DNA from: Caballeronia grimmiae | GTDB lineage: Bacteria > Pseudomonadota > Gammaproteobacteria > Burkholderiales > Burkholderiaceae | NCBI RefSeq assembly: GCF_000698555.1 | Contig: NZ_JFHE01000002.1 | Coordinates: 62,001 to 126,000 of the forward strand | Direction of reading: 5' to 3' | DNA length: 64,000 nt | In this document: in pieces, positions 18,187 to 26,542 of the stretch | Numbering within the stretch: position 1 is the stretch's first letter | Layout: every line of letters starts with the position of its first letter | Translations under genes and position numbers: made by a program | Notes under the pieces: generated by a model | What the model was told of the DNA's origin: nothing | Databases searched by the model: none | Seen by the model: only the letters and a program-made list of their open reading frames with translations

Positions 18187-19080
18187 ATGAGGAACGAACG
18201 CTATCTGATCGCGGGCGCCACCGGAGCCACGGGCGGCGCTGCCATAGACGAGCTTCTTTCCAAAGGTGCTCGGGTGAGGGCGCTGGTCCATAGAGACGAC
18301 GAGCGCGCGGCTGCATTGCGCGCCCGTGATGTCGAGGTCTTCATCGGCGACCTGCTGGACAGCCATGCGGTTCAGGCAGCGCTGAAGGATGTTACGGGCG
18401 CGTACTTCGTCTATCCGATCATGCAACCTCATCTGATCGACGCAACGGCATACTTTGCGCATGCCGCGAGGCATGGCGGAAGTGTCCGGTCGATCGTGAA
18501 TATGTCGCAGATTTCGGCGAAGGCCGATGCGCGGAGTCACGCATCGCTTTCGCACTGGTACGGAGAGCGAATCTTCGATTGGAGCGGCGTTCCTGTCACG
18601 CATCTGCGGCCAACGTTCTTCATGGAGTGGCTGACTTACGGTTTTCAGTTGCCTTTGATTGCCGGACACGACTTGCTCATGGTGCCAGCGGGAAAAGGCC
18701 GGCACGCGCCGATTGCGGCTGATGATCAAGGGCGCGTGATCGCGCAAATTCTCTTGAACCCCGGAGCGCACGCGGGGAAGACGTATCCATTGTTCGGGGC
18801 CGAAGAAATGGATCACCATCGGCTAGCCGAGATACTGTCGGATGCGCTTGGCCGCAACATTCGTTACGAGGCTGAAAGTATGGAGTCTTTCTCGGACCGA
18901 CTTAGAAAAGCCGGCCTCTCTGATCATTACATTCAGCATATTACGTCTGTTTATTCGGGCTATCAGGACGGGGAATTCGCCGGACACGACGATACAGTTG
19001 AGCGTATTACCGGCCGCATGCCGATGTCGGTTCGGGAGTATGTCGTCGCGAATCGGGAGCGTTTTGGGGCGGGCGGTTGA
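18187..19080 (+). CDS. NmrA-family NAD(P)-binding protein (atypical SDR)
   Basis: This 297-residue protein has a Rossmann fold. The glycine-rich nucleotide motif is at the N-terminus (LIAGATGATGGAAIDELL), followed by VRALVHRDDERAAALRARDVEVFIGDLLD, a pattern in which dinucleotide specificity is set by the Arg/His after beta 2. NmrA/HSCARG proteins are redox sensors or quinone/NADPH-dependent reductases. CGGAG precedes the ATG at a good distance. It follows the carbonic anhydrase by 65 bp and may share its transcript. No catalytic tyrosine assignment is attempted. Confidence 0.85.
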   Translation: MRNERYLIAGATGATGGAAIDELLSKGARVRALVHRDDERAAALRARDVEVFIGDLLDSHAVQAALKDVTGAYFVYPIMQPHLIDATAYFAHAARHGGSVRSIVNMSQISAKADARSHASLSHWYGERIFDWSGVPVTHLRPTFFMEWLTYGFQLPLIAGHDLLMVPAGKGRHAPIAADDQGRVIAQILLNPGAHAGKTYPLFGAEEMDHHRLAEILSDALGRNIRYEAESMESFSDRLRKAGLSDHYIQHITSVYSGYQDGEFAGHDDTVERITGRMPMSVREYVVANRERFGAGG

Positions 19081-19242
19081 ACGGGCGGTTGCCGCAAGAC
19101 ATTCTCGACGCTTTCAGCGGAACGTATCCGGCTCTAGACGGCAGCCGGGCATCCTTGCGTCGAGTGCTACTTCGCGGCAGTTGTATCTGCATCACTCGAA
19201 TGACGGATCAAGCTGCGTAGGAGCCGCTGAGCTTGTCGACTT

Positions 19243-19259
19243 CGGCGTCAATGACGCCG
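19243..19259. promoter_or_regulatory. 17-bp palindrome upstream of the sensor kinase gene
   Basis: A perfect inverted repeat of 8 bp arms around a single central base (CGGCGTCA-A-TGACGCCG) lies about 100 bp before the kinase start codon. It is a candidate operator; the binding protein is unknown. No T-run follows, so it is not a terminator. Confidence 0.45.
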
Positions 19260-19357
19260 GATCAGAAAGAAACTCGTTGAGCCCGGCTTGGACGCGCGGG
19301 TGCGTGGCAAAGGATTTGCTTCACAGTCCGCCACCTCCGTTCGCTCACGATTCTTTC

Positions 19358-20842
19358 ATGCCGAGACCGTCGTTTTCCACTCAGCTTCTCACGCTCTGGA
19401 TGCTCATTGCTGTGCTCTGCGGCCTGCTGAGTGTCGCGGTATGGCTCATGTTGTCGTCGGCGCTGAGTGAACGTGTCGTCGCCGCCAAGCAGCAAGCGGC
19501 AGCCGCCTGCACGGCCGTTGCCTCGCGCTACGACTTGTCGATGCAGCGCTCCGCAGAAACCAATGTCGACCTGATGCACGCCGTGCTCGATCTCGTGCTG
19601 ATCCAGACCGAAGGCATCGAAGGCGGCTTCTGGACCAGCGAGCCAACGTCAAAGGCGCTGAACGGTTTTATCGCGTACGCATTTCCTACCTATGGCGGCA
19701 GCGGCGTCAAACGCGACATCCCCGAAGCCGAGACACCGCTCATTCTGCGTGCGCTAAGAAGCGCATCGGGCAGCGGGCAGTTGCAGGCCGATATCGTGTC
19801 GAGCGGAACGGACGCCGTGCTCGCGGTAGCCTGTCCCGTCCCGCGTCACGCGGGCCTGCTCGCATGGACGCTCACGCGCGCGCGCCCTCCGCTCGGACCG
19901 TACGGCGAGCGCGCCACGGCCATTCTTGCGAGCGTGCTCGCCGTCATCGTCGTGCTCGCGCTGTTTCTGGCGCTGACGCTCAAGCGATGGAAACACAACC
20001 TCACGCAGCTTGAACATGCGCTCGCGCCCGACGGTGAATTCGAGCAGGGCAAGCGGCTGCACCGCATCGGCGAGCGCGATCTGGACCAGATCGTCGATGC
20101 GCTCAATCGCTATGGCGAGCGGGCCGAGCGGCTCAAGCGCGATGCCGACGCACTGAACCGGCAACTCGCGCAGGCAGAACGGTTCAGCACGTTGGGAAAG
20201 ATGGCGGCACAAATCGCGCATGAGATCCGCAATCCGGCCGGCGCGATGCGACTAAAGGCCGAAAACGCGCTGGCAGGCGACGGCGCGCGCCGCGAAGCCG
20301 CCTTGAGGACGATCATCCAGCAAGTGGGACGCATCGAATTGCAGGTGTCGAGCCTGCTTGCACTGACGCAATCGGTGACGGTCCACGCACGCGAGGTCGA
20401 CCTGCCCGCGTGGCTCGACGATATCGTTCACACGCATGAATCGCGGGCCGAAAGCAGGCATGTCGCACTCGGCGTGGAAGTCGCGCCGCATTCGACGCAG
20501 CCAGTATTCGATCCCGCCCAGCTTGCGCGCGCGCTCGACAACCTTCTCGTGAACGCGCTCAGGCACACGCCGTCGGGCGGAAGCGTGACGGTGCGGGCGT
20601 ACGCTGCGGTCGCGGAAGAAGGCGAACGGCTCAGGCTCGAAGTCATCGATAATGGTCCCGGCGTGAGCCCGGCCGAGCGAGAGCGGATTTTCGAGCCGTT
20701 CGTGACGGGCCGCTCCGACGGATCGGGCCTCGGTCTCGCCGTCGTGCGTGAGATTGCGTCGGCGCATGGCGGCCGCGCTTATCTCGCGGAAGATTCGAAC
20801 ATGACGCGCTTTGTAATCGACTTGCCATGGCGACCATCCTGA
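19358..20842 (+). CDS. Membrane sensor histidine kinase partnered with a sigma-54 activator
   Basis: This 494-residue protein has a first membrane helix at about 8-35, a periplasmic sensor region, and a second helix at about 186-208. A linker leads to HisKA with the phosphorylated His288 (AAQIAHEIRNPAGAM). The ATPase domain has an N box (LLVNALRHTPSGG), DNGPGV, and GRSDGSGLGLAVV. The start is the ATG at 19358, just before the first membrane helix. The longer frame to 18842 overlaps the NmrA gene on the same strand and is rejected. Its last 16 nt overlap the response-regulator gene, so the two proteins are made together. Confidence 0.9.
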   Translation: MPRPSFSTQLLTLWMLIAVLCGLLSVAVWLMLSSALSERVVAAKQQAAAACTAVASRYDLSMQRSAETNVDLMHAVLDLVLIQTEGIEGGFWTSEPTSKALNGFIAYAFPTYGGSGVKRDIPEAETPLILRALRSASGSGQLQADIVSSGTDAVLAVACPVPRHAGLLAWTLTRARPPLGPYGERATAILASVLAVIVVLALFLALTLKRWKHNLTQLEHALAPDGEFEQGKRLHRIGERDLDQIVDALNRYGERAERLKRDADALNRQLAQAERFSTLGKMAAQIAHEIRNPAGAMRLKAENALAGDGARREAALRTIIQQVGRIELQVSSLLALTQSVTVHAREVDLPAWLDDIVHTHESRAESRHVALGVEVAPHSTQPVFDPAQLARALDNLLVNALRHTPSGGSVTVRAYAAVAEEGERLRLEVIDNGPGVSPAERERIFEPFVTGRSDGSGLGLAVVREIASAHGGRAYLAEDSNMTRFVIDLPWRPS

Positions 20843-22197
20843 TCATCGACGACGACGACGCTTTTCGCGAAGGTCTCGCGGAAACGGTGCAAGACCTCGG
20901 TTATTCATCGTCCGAAGCACGTTCGGGGGATGAAGCGTTCGAGCAATTGCGCGGGCGTTCTGCGCCCGACTGTATCTTTCTCGACTTCCGCTTGCCGGGC
21001 GCGGACGGGCTCGCGGTGCTGGAAACCCTGCGCAAGACGCCAGGCCTGCAGACCGTACCGGTCGTGATGCTTACCGCACACGCGACGAGCGACAACACCA
21101 TTGGCGCGATGCGGCTCGGCGCGTTCGAGCATCTCACCAAGCCGGTCGGACGCGAGGAGATCGCCGCGTTGCTCGAGCGCATTCTGTCGGCGCAGCGCGA
21201 GACGCCCGCCGCGCGCGGGTTCGCCGACGAGGCCACGTCGCGTGAGCCGCAACTACTCGGCGCGAGCGAGGCCATGCGCGAGGTGCAGAAGCGCCTTGGC
21301 CGTGCGGCGGGCGGGAATTCGACCGTGCTCATCACGGGCGAAACGGGAACCGGAAAGGAAATCGCGGCGAGCGTGCTGCATCGCGCGTCGGCGCGTGCAA
21401 GCGGCCCGTTCGTCGCGGTGAACTGCGCGGCCATTCCCGACGATCTATTGGAAAGCGAGCTCTTCGGGCACGGCAAGGGTGCGTTCACCGGCGCGCAGGC
21501 CGACAGGCGAGGGCGAGTCGAAGAAGCGCATGGCGGCACGCTCTTTCTCGATGAAGTCGGCGACATGCCGCTCTCCATGCAAGCGAAGCTGCTGCGTGTG
21601 CTTCAGGAGCGGCAAGTCACGCCCCTCGGCACGAACCGGATCGTGACCGTTGATGTGCGGGTGGTCGCCGCCACGCATCGCGATCTCGCCTCGATGGTCG
21701 AAGCGGGCACGTTTCGGCAGGACCTGCTGTTTCGTCTCAACGTGATTCCGCTGCATATGCCGCCGTTGCGCGAGCGCGTGGCGGACATCCTGCCGCTTGC
21801 CGAGCACTTCCTCGCGAGCGCATCGTCCGACGTTGCACGCAAACATCTTTCGGCCGATGCGCAGCGCCTGCTCGCCACCTTCGCCTGGCCGGGCAATGTC
21901 CGCGAGCTTGCCAATGCAATAGAACGGGCCAGCGCGCTTGCGCCGGGACAGGTGCTGACGCGCGACGACTTCGCGTTCCTGACCGCAACGCCAGACAGTG
22001 CGAATGACGCGATTCCCCCGGCACTGCTCGAACTTCCCCTGCCGCAAGCGGTGGCGCAACTGGAGCGCGCGCTGATCGTTCACGCGCTTTCGGCAGCGGG
22101 CGGCAATCGCACCGAGGCGGCGCGGCGGCTCGGCATCAGCCGGCAGTCGCTCTACACGCGCATGGCGGCGCAGGGCATGTCCGAGGCTTCCGCGTGA
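20827..22197 (+). CDS. Sigma-54-dependent response regulator (NtrC family)
   Basis: This 456-residue activator has three domains. The receiver has its phosphoacceptor Asp53 (IFLDFRLPGADG). The AAA+ domain has Walker A GETGTGKE at 171-178, the sigma-54-contacting GAFTGA loop at 219-224, and Walker B GGTLFLDEVGD at about 236. A C-terminal Fis-type HTH is seen in NRTEAARRLGISRQSLYTRM. The intact GAFTGA loop means it can activate sigma-54 polymerase. The only sigma-54 promoter nearby is right after its own stop codon, preceded by three phased palindromes, so the next two genes are its probable target. Confidence 0.95.
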   Translation: MATILIIDDDDAFREGLAETVQDLGYSSSEARSGDEAFEQLRGRSAPDCIFLDFRLPGADGLAVLETLRKTPGLQTVPVVMLTAHATSDNTIGAMRLGAFEHLTKPVGREEIAALLERILSAQRETPAARGFADEATSREPQLLGASEAMREVQKRLGRAAGGNSTVLITGETGTGKEIAASVLHRASARASGPFVAVNCAAIPDDLLESELFGHGKGAFTGAQADRRGRVEEAHGGTLFLDEVGDMPLSMQAKLLRVLQERQVTPLGTNRIVTVDVRVVAATHRDLASMVEAGTFRQDLLFRLNVIPLHMPPLRERVADILPLAEHFLASASSDVARKHLSADAQRLLATFAWPGNVRELANAIERASALAPGQVLTRDDFAFLTATPDSANDAIPPALLELPLPQAVAQLERALIVHALSAAGGNRTEAARRLGISRQSLYTRMAAQGMSEASA

Positions 22198-22200
22198 GCC

Positions 22201-22251
22201 TGACACCGTCAAGGAACCGGACAGGCGCTGTCGGCTGTGTTGACACCGTCA
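22201..22251 (+). promoter_or_regulatory. Three phased palindromes, probable enhancer (UAS) for the sigma-54 activator
   Basis: Two identical copies of TGACACCGTCA (arms TGAC/GTCA) sit at 22201-22211 and 22241-22251. Between them is a different perfect palindrome, GACAGGCGCTGTC, at 22220-22232. The three centres are at 22206, 22226 and 22246, exactly 20 bp apart, so all face the same side of the helix. The last centre lies about 50 bp upstream of the -24 element. The array begins 3 nt after the stop codon of the activator gene. Confidence 0.75.
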
Positions 22252-22296
22252 CGCCTGTTCATCACGTAACCCATTGAGGCGCGGGCGTTTCCCGAA

Positions 22297-22312
22297 TGGC
22301 ATAGCCCTTGCA
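22297..22312 (+). promoter_or_regulatory. Sigma-54 (-24/-12) promoter
   Basis: TGGCATAGCCCTTGCA matches the consensus TGGCAC-N5-TTGCW with one change, and the GG and GC pairs are separated by exactly 10 bp. It lies about 33 bp upstream of the lipoprotein start codon and downstream of three phased palindromes. Confidence 0.85.
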
Positions 22313-22344
22313 GATGACTCCTCGCTACGCGAAAGGAGTGAATC

Positions 22345-23088
22345 ATGCAATCGACTCGATGCCCCAGCTTGCGAACCGCCGTGCTCGCGGCCTTGCTCAC
22401 GGTGAGCGCTGGCTGCGCGGCACAACCCGCTGTAACGCCGACCCCGCCTCCCGTCGCGGCAGACGCTCCGCCGCCGCCCGCTCCACCGCCTCCGGGCGTC
22501 GATCCGCGTCCGCTTGCCGACGCGGCTTCGATGACAACCACGCAGGGCACCGTCGCGCGCTTCCTGACCAATCCGGATGGCGATGTCGACGGTTTCATGA
22601 CCGACGACGGAACCTTCGTGCGCTTTCCGCCGCATATGGGCGCGCAGCTGACTTCGGCGCTTCGCCGTGGTGATCTCGTGCAGGTGAGTGGCGTTCGCGA
22701 GGAAGGAGGCAGCTTCGCTGCGCAACGCATCACCGATACACGAACGGGCCGGCAAGTGATTGACGAGCCGCCGATGCGCGGCCGGCCACCGTTGCCACGC
22801 ACCGCGCGCGGAGCGGGTCTTTCGAGCCTCAGCGCGCAAGGACAGGTGGCCCATGTCACCACGGCGCCGCGCGGCGAACCCGACGGCGTGATCCTGTCTG
22901 ACGGCACCGTCATCAAACTTACGCCACCCGTGGCTCAACAGTTCGCGACGTTGGTACGGACGGGCGCGACGGTATCGGCGCAAGGCTACGGCACGCGTAA
23001 TCAATATGGCACCGCGCTTCAGGCGACCGCGTTCGGCTCTCCGGGCAATCTGACTCCGCTCTACGACCGCAACGCGCCGATGCGTTGA
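22345..23088 (+). CDS. Lipoprotein with two copies of a small repeated beta-rich domain
   Basis: This 247-residue protein of unknown function has a signal peptide ending in a lipobox-like VSAGC (lipid-modified Cys24). A proline-rich linker (residues about 29-55) and two copies of one domain follow. Copy 1 (about 66-132) reads GTVARFLTNPDGDVDGFMTD, then RFPPH and GDLVQVSG. Copy 2 (about 164-230) reads GQVAHVTTAPRGEPDGVIL, then the matching LTPP and GATVSAQG. The alternating pattern suggests a small OB-like barrel, which is an inference. AAGGAG precedes the ATG. A sigma-54 promoter lies just upstream, and a cytosolic paralogue with two more copies lies 49 bp downstream. Confidence 0.8.
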   Translation: MQSTRCPSLRTAVLAALLTVSAGCAAQPAVTPTPPPVAADAPPPPAPPPPGVDPRPLADAASMTTTQGTVARFLTNPDGDVDGFMTDDGTFVRFPPHMGAQLTSALRRGDLVQVSGVREEGGSFAAQRITDTRTGRQVIDEPPMRGRPPLPRTARGAGLSSLSAQGQVAHVTTAPRGEPDGVILSDGTVIKLTPPVAQQFATLVRTGATVSAQGYGTRNQYGTALQATAFGSPGNLTPLYDRNAPMR

Positions 23089-23137
23089 GGCAAGGCCATC
23101 GAGATGTTCAAGCTCACACTCATTAAGGACAATTGAA

Positions 23138-23689
23138 ATGCATTGGATCGATCCCACCAGCCTTCCGGAAACGCGCGGCAAAGTCACGCGTTTTCTATTG
23201 AACCCGCACGGTGAAATCGACGGCCTCGTCATCGGCGCGCGTCAGGTTCACTTTCCGCCGCATCTGTCGACACAACTCGCGCGTCATGTCGCACCTGGCG
23301 ATGCCGTGCGCGTGCGCGGCGTCAAGCCTCGCGATGCAGACATGATCGCCGCCGTTTCGCTGACGACCGCACGCGGCGTTCTGATTCTCGACGAAGGTCC
23401 GCATCACAACGGCGAGAAGCACCACAAGCCGCACGTCGAACGCAAAGCCATGGACGCATCCGGCGAAGTGGTGCTTTCGCTCTTCGGCCCGAGAGGCGAA
23501 TTGCGCGGGGCGCTGCTGGACGACGGAACTTCGCTGCGTATGCCGCCTCATGCCGCAGCGGAGCTGGCCGCTTATCTGAGTCCGGGCGCGCACGTGCACG
23601 CGTGGGGCCACGGCGTGAAGAACCGGCACGGGCGCACGATCGAGGTCGATGAAATAGCCGAACTCATCGACGCACCGCAGGCGGCCTGA
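23138..23689 (+). CDS. Cytosolic paralogue with two copies of the same repeated domain
   Basis: This 183-residue protein of unknown function has no signal peptide. Copy 1 (about 12-76) reads GKVTRFLLNPHGEIDGLVI, then FPPHLSTQLARHV and GDAVRVRG. Copy 2 (about 107-175) reads GEVVLSLFGPRGELRGALL, then MPPHAAAELAAYL and GAHVHAWG. The shared pattern with the upstream lipoprotein is obvious by eye: G-x-V, NP/PRGE-x-DG, PPH, then GD-x-V-x-V-x-G. A His/Lys-rich linker (HHNGEKHHKPHVERK) separates the copies and might bind metal, which is speculative. It is probably co-transcribed from the sigma-54 promoter. Confidence 0.75.
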   Translation: MHWIDPTSLPETRGKVTRFLLNPHGEIDGLVIGARQVHFPPHLSTQLARHVAPGDAVRVRGVKPRDADMIAAVSLTTARGVLILDEGPHHNGEKHHKPHVERKAMDASGEVVLSLFGPRGELRGALLDDGTSLRMPPHAAAELAAYLSPGAHVHAWGHGVKNRHGRTIEVDEIAELIDAPQAA

Positions 23690-23721
23690 CGAGGCTGCAT
23701 CTCACCTATGGAGCGGGTGTC

Positions 23722-24030
23722 ATGTTGAGCTGGGCGCGCTTCGGAGATCGTCATGCGTCGTACAACGACCGCAACGGGAGTCTCGGCCATCCGACGTCGA
23801 TGATCCAGCTAGTCAATCGCCACCTGTCCGACCGCTTGACGATGACGGCCCTCACGGTGGACGGACGAAGTGCCGAAGGTTCGATCTTGCTTCACCCAGC
23901 GGGTCACCCGGACAAACACCTCGAACGCCACCCGGCACCGATGCGCACGCGGTCGAACCCTGGCCGGAGCACGGCATCGTCGGCGCGCAGCCTGGGCCCA
24001 ACAAGAACCGACGCCATTGGTGAACCATGA
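23722..24030 (+). CDS. Doubtful small ORF between the repeat-protein gene and an MFS gene
   Basis: A 102-codon frame begins with an ATG preceded by GGAG at a reasonable distance and ends in an ATGA overlap with the next gene. These two features argue for it. Against it, the product is Arg/His/Ser-rich, has no recognisable fold or motif, and looks like translated non-coding DNA. It occupies nearly all of the 337-bp gap between 23689 and 24027, in which I see nothing else. Confidence 0.2.
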   Translation: MLSWARFGDRHASYNDRNGSLGHPTSMIQLVNRHLSDRLTMTALTVDGRSAEGSILLHPAGHPDKHLERHPAPMRTRSNPGRSTASSARSLGPTRTDAIGEP

Positions 24031-25271
24031 ATCCTCGATACGCACTCGAAGGACTGAATTTCTTCATGGCCGATGTGCAGGCAGGCATCGGGCCGTTCCT
24101 CGGCGTCTTTCTGCAGGCGCATGGCTGGCATCCGGGGGCGATCGGCACGGTCATGACGTTGGGCGGTATCGCGGGCATGATCGCAACGTCTCCGGCGGGG
24201 GCTCTGGTCGATGCCACTCATCACAAGCGCGGCATCATCGTCATCGCGGGGGTGATGACGACGCTGGCGCCGCTCGTGTTGTGGGTGTCGCACAGTTACT
24301 GGATGGTGGCTGCGTCGCAGATATTCACTGCCGTGACGGGGGCCGCGCTGGGTCCGGCCGTGGCCGGCGTGACGCTGGGCATCGTTCGCGAACAGGGCTT
24401 CGATCGGCAATTCGGCCGTAATCAGGTGGCCAATCATGCGGGCAACGTGGTCGGGGCCGCGCTCTCGGGCTGGCTCGGATGGCGCTATGGATTCGGCGCG
24501 GTCTTCGTGCTCGTCGGCGTATTCGGCTGCTTGACCGTCATCTCGACGCTGCTCATCCGGCGCGACGCGATCGATCACGACAGCGCACGCGGTCTCGGCG
24601 GACCGGCGTCGGGTAAGCCGGAACGGGAGCATGAGCAGGCGAGCGGGTTTCGTGTCTTGCTGACCTGCCAGCCATTGATGCTTCTTGCCGCGTCGCTCGC
24701 GCTGTTTCATTTGGGCAATGCGGCGATGCTGCCGCTTTACGGCCTCGCGGTCGTCGCGGCGCATCAGGGCGATCCGAGCGCCTTTACCGCCCAGACCATC
24801 GTGGTCGCGCAGCTCGTGATGGTCGTCGCGGCGTGTGTTGCTAACCGGCTGATTGGGCGCATCGGTTACTGGGGCGTCATCCTGATCACTTTCCTCGCGC
24901 TCCCGCTACGCGGATTGCTCGCCGCAATGTTCATCACCGCGTGGGGCGTATGGCCGGTTCAGGCGCTGGACGGCATCGGCGCGGGCTTGCAGAGCGTCGC
25001 GGTGCCCGCGCTGGTGGTGCGGCTGCTGCAAGGCACGGGACGGGTGAACGTCGGGCAAGGCGTCGTCATGACCGTGCAAGGCGCGGGCGCTGCGCTGAGT
25101 CCTGCGCTGGGTGGCGTGCTCGCCCAGCATTTCGGATACGCAAGCGCTTTTCTCGTGCTGGGCGCCGTGTCTACCGGATCGCTCGCGCTGTGGCTGCTGT
25201 TCGGCACCGCCCTCAAAAAAGCGTGCGGCCTTCGCCGCGACGTCACTAACGATGCGCCTCTGGCAACATGA
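24027..25271 (+). CDS. MFS transporter
   Basis: This 414-residue protein has about 12 hydrophobic helices. It begins MNPRYALEGLNFFMADVQAG and has the loop after helix 2 as SPAGALVDATHHKRG, a variant of the MFS signature. Helix-rich repeats such as GAALGPAVAGVTLGIV follow. It resembles the large uncharacterised MFS group often annotated as drug or sugar exporters. Its stop codon overlaps the start of the ArsB-like gene by ATGA, so the two membrane proteins are translationally coupled. Confidence 0.85.
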   Translation: MNPRYALEGLNFFMADVQAGIGPFLGVFLQAHGWHPGAIGTVMTLGGIAGMIATSPAGALVDATHHKRGIIVIAGVMTTLAPLVLWVSHSYWMVAASQIFTAVTGAALGPAVAGVTLGIVREQGFDRQFGRNQVANHAGNVVGAALSGWLGWRYGFGAVFVLVGVFGCLTVISTLLIRRDAIDHDSARGLGGPASGKPEREHEQASGFRVLLTCQPLMLLAASLALFHLGNAAMLPLYGLAVVAAHQGDPSAFTAQTIVVAQLVMVVAACVANRLIGRIGYWGVILITFLALPLRGLLAAMFITAWGVWPVQALDGIGAGLQSVAVPALVVRLLQGTGRVNVGQGVVMTVQGAGAALSPALGGVLAQHFGYASAFLVLGAVSTGSLALWLLFGTALKKACGLRRDVTNDAPLAT

Positions 25272-26521
25272 ATCCAATTTTTCTTTCGTGGGGCATTGCG
25301 CTCGCCGCCACTGCCGGCGTCATCCTGCGGCCTTTCCGATGGCCCGAAGCGATCTGGGCCGTCGCCGGCGCACTCGTGCTCGTCGCGTTCGGCCTGCTTC
25401 CCGCGCAGCTTGCCTGGCAAGCGGTCGGCAAGGGCACGGACGTCTATCTCTTTCTCATCGGCATGATGTTGCTCTCGGAGCTGGGACGTCGCGAAGGCCT
25501 GTTCGACTGGGTCGCGGTGCATGCCGTCAATTACGCAAAGGGATCGCCTCGCAAGCTCTTTACGCTGGTGTATCTCGTGGGCGTCGTGGTGACGACTTTC
25601 CTGTCGAACGACGCAGCCGCCGTCGTCCTCACGCCCGCGGTGTTCGCCGCCGCCAGAAAAGCGAAGACGAAGCCGCTTCCGTTGCTCTACGTATGTGCGT
25701 TCATCGCCAATGCAGCGAGCTTCGTCCTGCCGATCTCGAACCCCGCGAACCTCGTGCTCTATGCGAACCACACGCCGGCGCTCGGTCTCTGGGTCGCGCG
25801 TTTTGCCTTGCCGTCGGTGCTGTCGATTGCCGCCACGTTCGTCATGTTGCGCTGGACCCAGCGTGCGGATCTGGGCGGTGCGTGCGCCTGCGACCTGCCT
25901 GTGGAAAGACTGAGCACGAACGGCAAAGTCACGCTAGCCAGCATGGGCGTGACGGCGGTCGCGCTGCTCGTGGTCTCGGCCTTCGATCTGCAGCTCGGTC
26001 TGCCCACGGCGATTCTCGGCATCCTTACGGCGCTGATCGTGTTGGTCAAGGAGCGTCAGTCACCCGTGAAGCTCGTCAGCGAAATATCGTGGAGCGTGTT
26101 ACCGCTCGTCGCGGGACTCTTCGTACTGGTCGAGGTGCTCGATCATACGGGCGTCATACACGAACTCTCGGCGCTTCTGACGCTGGCAACTCGACAGAAT
26201 CAGCCGATGGCGGCAGCGGCGTCCGGTCTCGTCATCGCCTTCGGAAGCAACGCGATCAACAATCTGCCTGCCGGACTCATCGCGAGTGCCACGGCCTTGC
26301 AGGCGCACAGCCCGGAGCGCGTCATCGACGCTCTGCTAATCGGCGTGGACCTCGGCCCGAATCTCTCCATCACCGGCTCGCTCGCGACCATTCTCTGGCT
26401 CTCGTCGATTCGACGCGAAGGCGAGGAAGTCGGCTTCGTGCAGTTTCTGAAAGTCGGCATTGTCGTCATGCTTCCGGCGCTGGTTCTCGCGCTCGGCAGC
26501 CGGCTCCTTGCCGGACACTGA
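25268..26521 (+). CDS. ArsB/NhaD (ion transporter superfamily) membrane transporter
   Basis: This 417-residue polytopic inner-membrane protein of the IT superfamily resembles ArsB, the arsenite efflux pump. Family features are FLIGMMLLSELGRREGLFDW, TTFLSNDAAAVVLTPAV (a hairpin-loop motif with the conserved Asn-Asp) and ANAASFVLPISNPANLVLY. The repeated second-half loop is FGSNAINNLPAGL. The gene follows the MFS gene with an ATGA overlap and precedes a small DMT transporter. No arsR, arsC or arsenic-linked gene is near, so arsenite specificity is unproved. Confidence 0.85.
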   Translation: MNPIFLSWGIALAATAGVILRPFRWPEAIWAVAGALVLVAFGLLPAQLAWQAVGKGTDVYLFLIGMMLLSELGRREGLFDWVAVHAVNYAKGSPRKLFTLVYLVGVVVTTFLSNDAAAVVLTPAVFAAARKAKTKPLPLLYVCAFIANAASFVLPISNPANLVLYANHTPALGLWVARFALPSVLSIAATFVMLRWTQRADLGGACACDLPVERLSTNGKVTLASMGVTAVALLVVSAFDLQLGLPTAILGILTALIVLVKERQSPVKLVSEISWSVLPLVAGLFVLVEVLDHTGVIHELSALLTLATRQNQPMAAAASGLVIAFGSNAINNLPAGLIASATALQAHSPERVIDALLIGVDLGPNLSITGSLATILWLSSIRREGEEVGFVQFLKVGIVVMLPALVLALGSRLLAGH

Positions 26522-26542
26522 CACGCACGCACGGAGACAAGC

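Noticed and set aside
18842-19357. N-terminal extension of the sensor kinase
   Set aside because: It overlaps the end of the NmrA gene in another frame and runs through non-coding sequence; the first membrane helix starts just after 19358.
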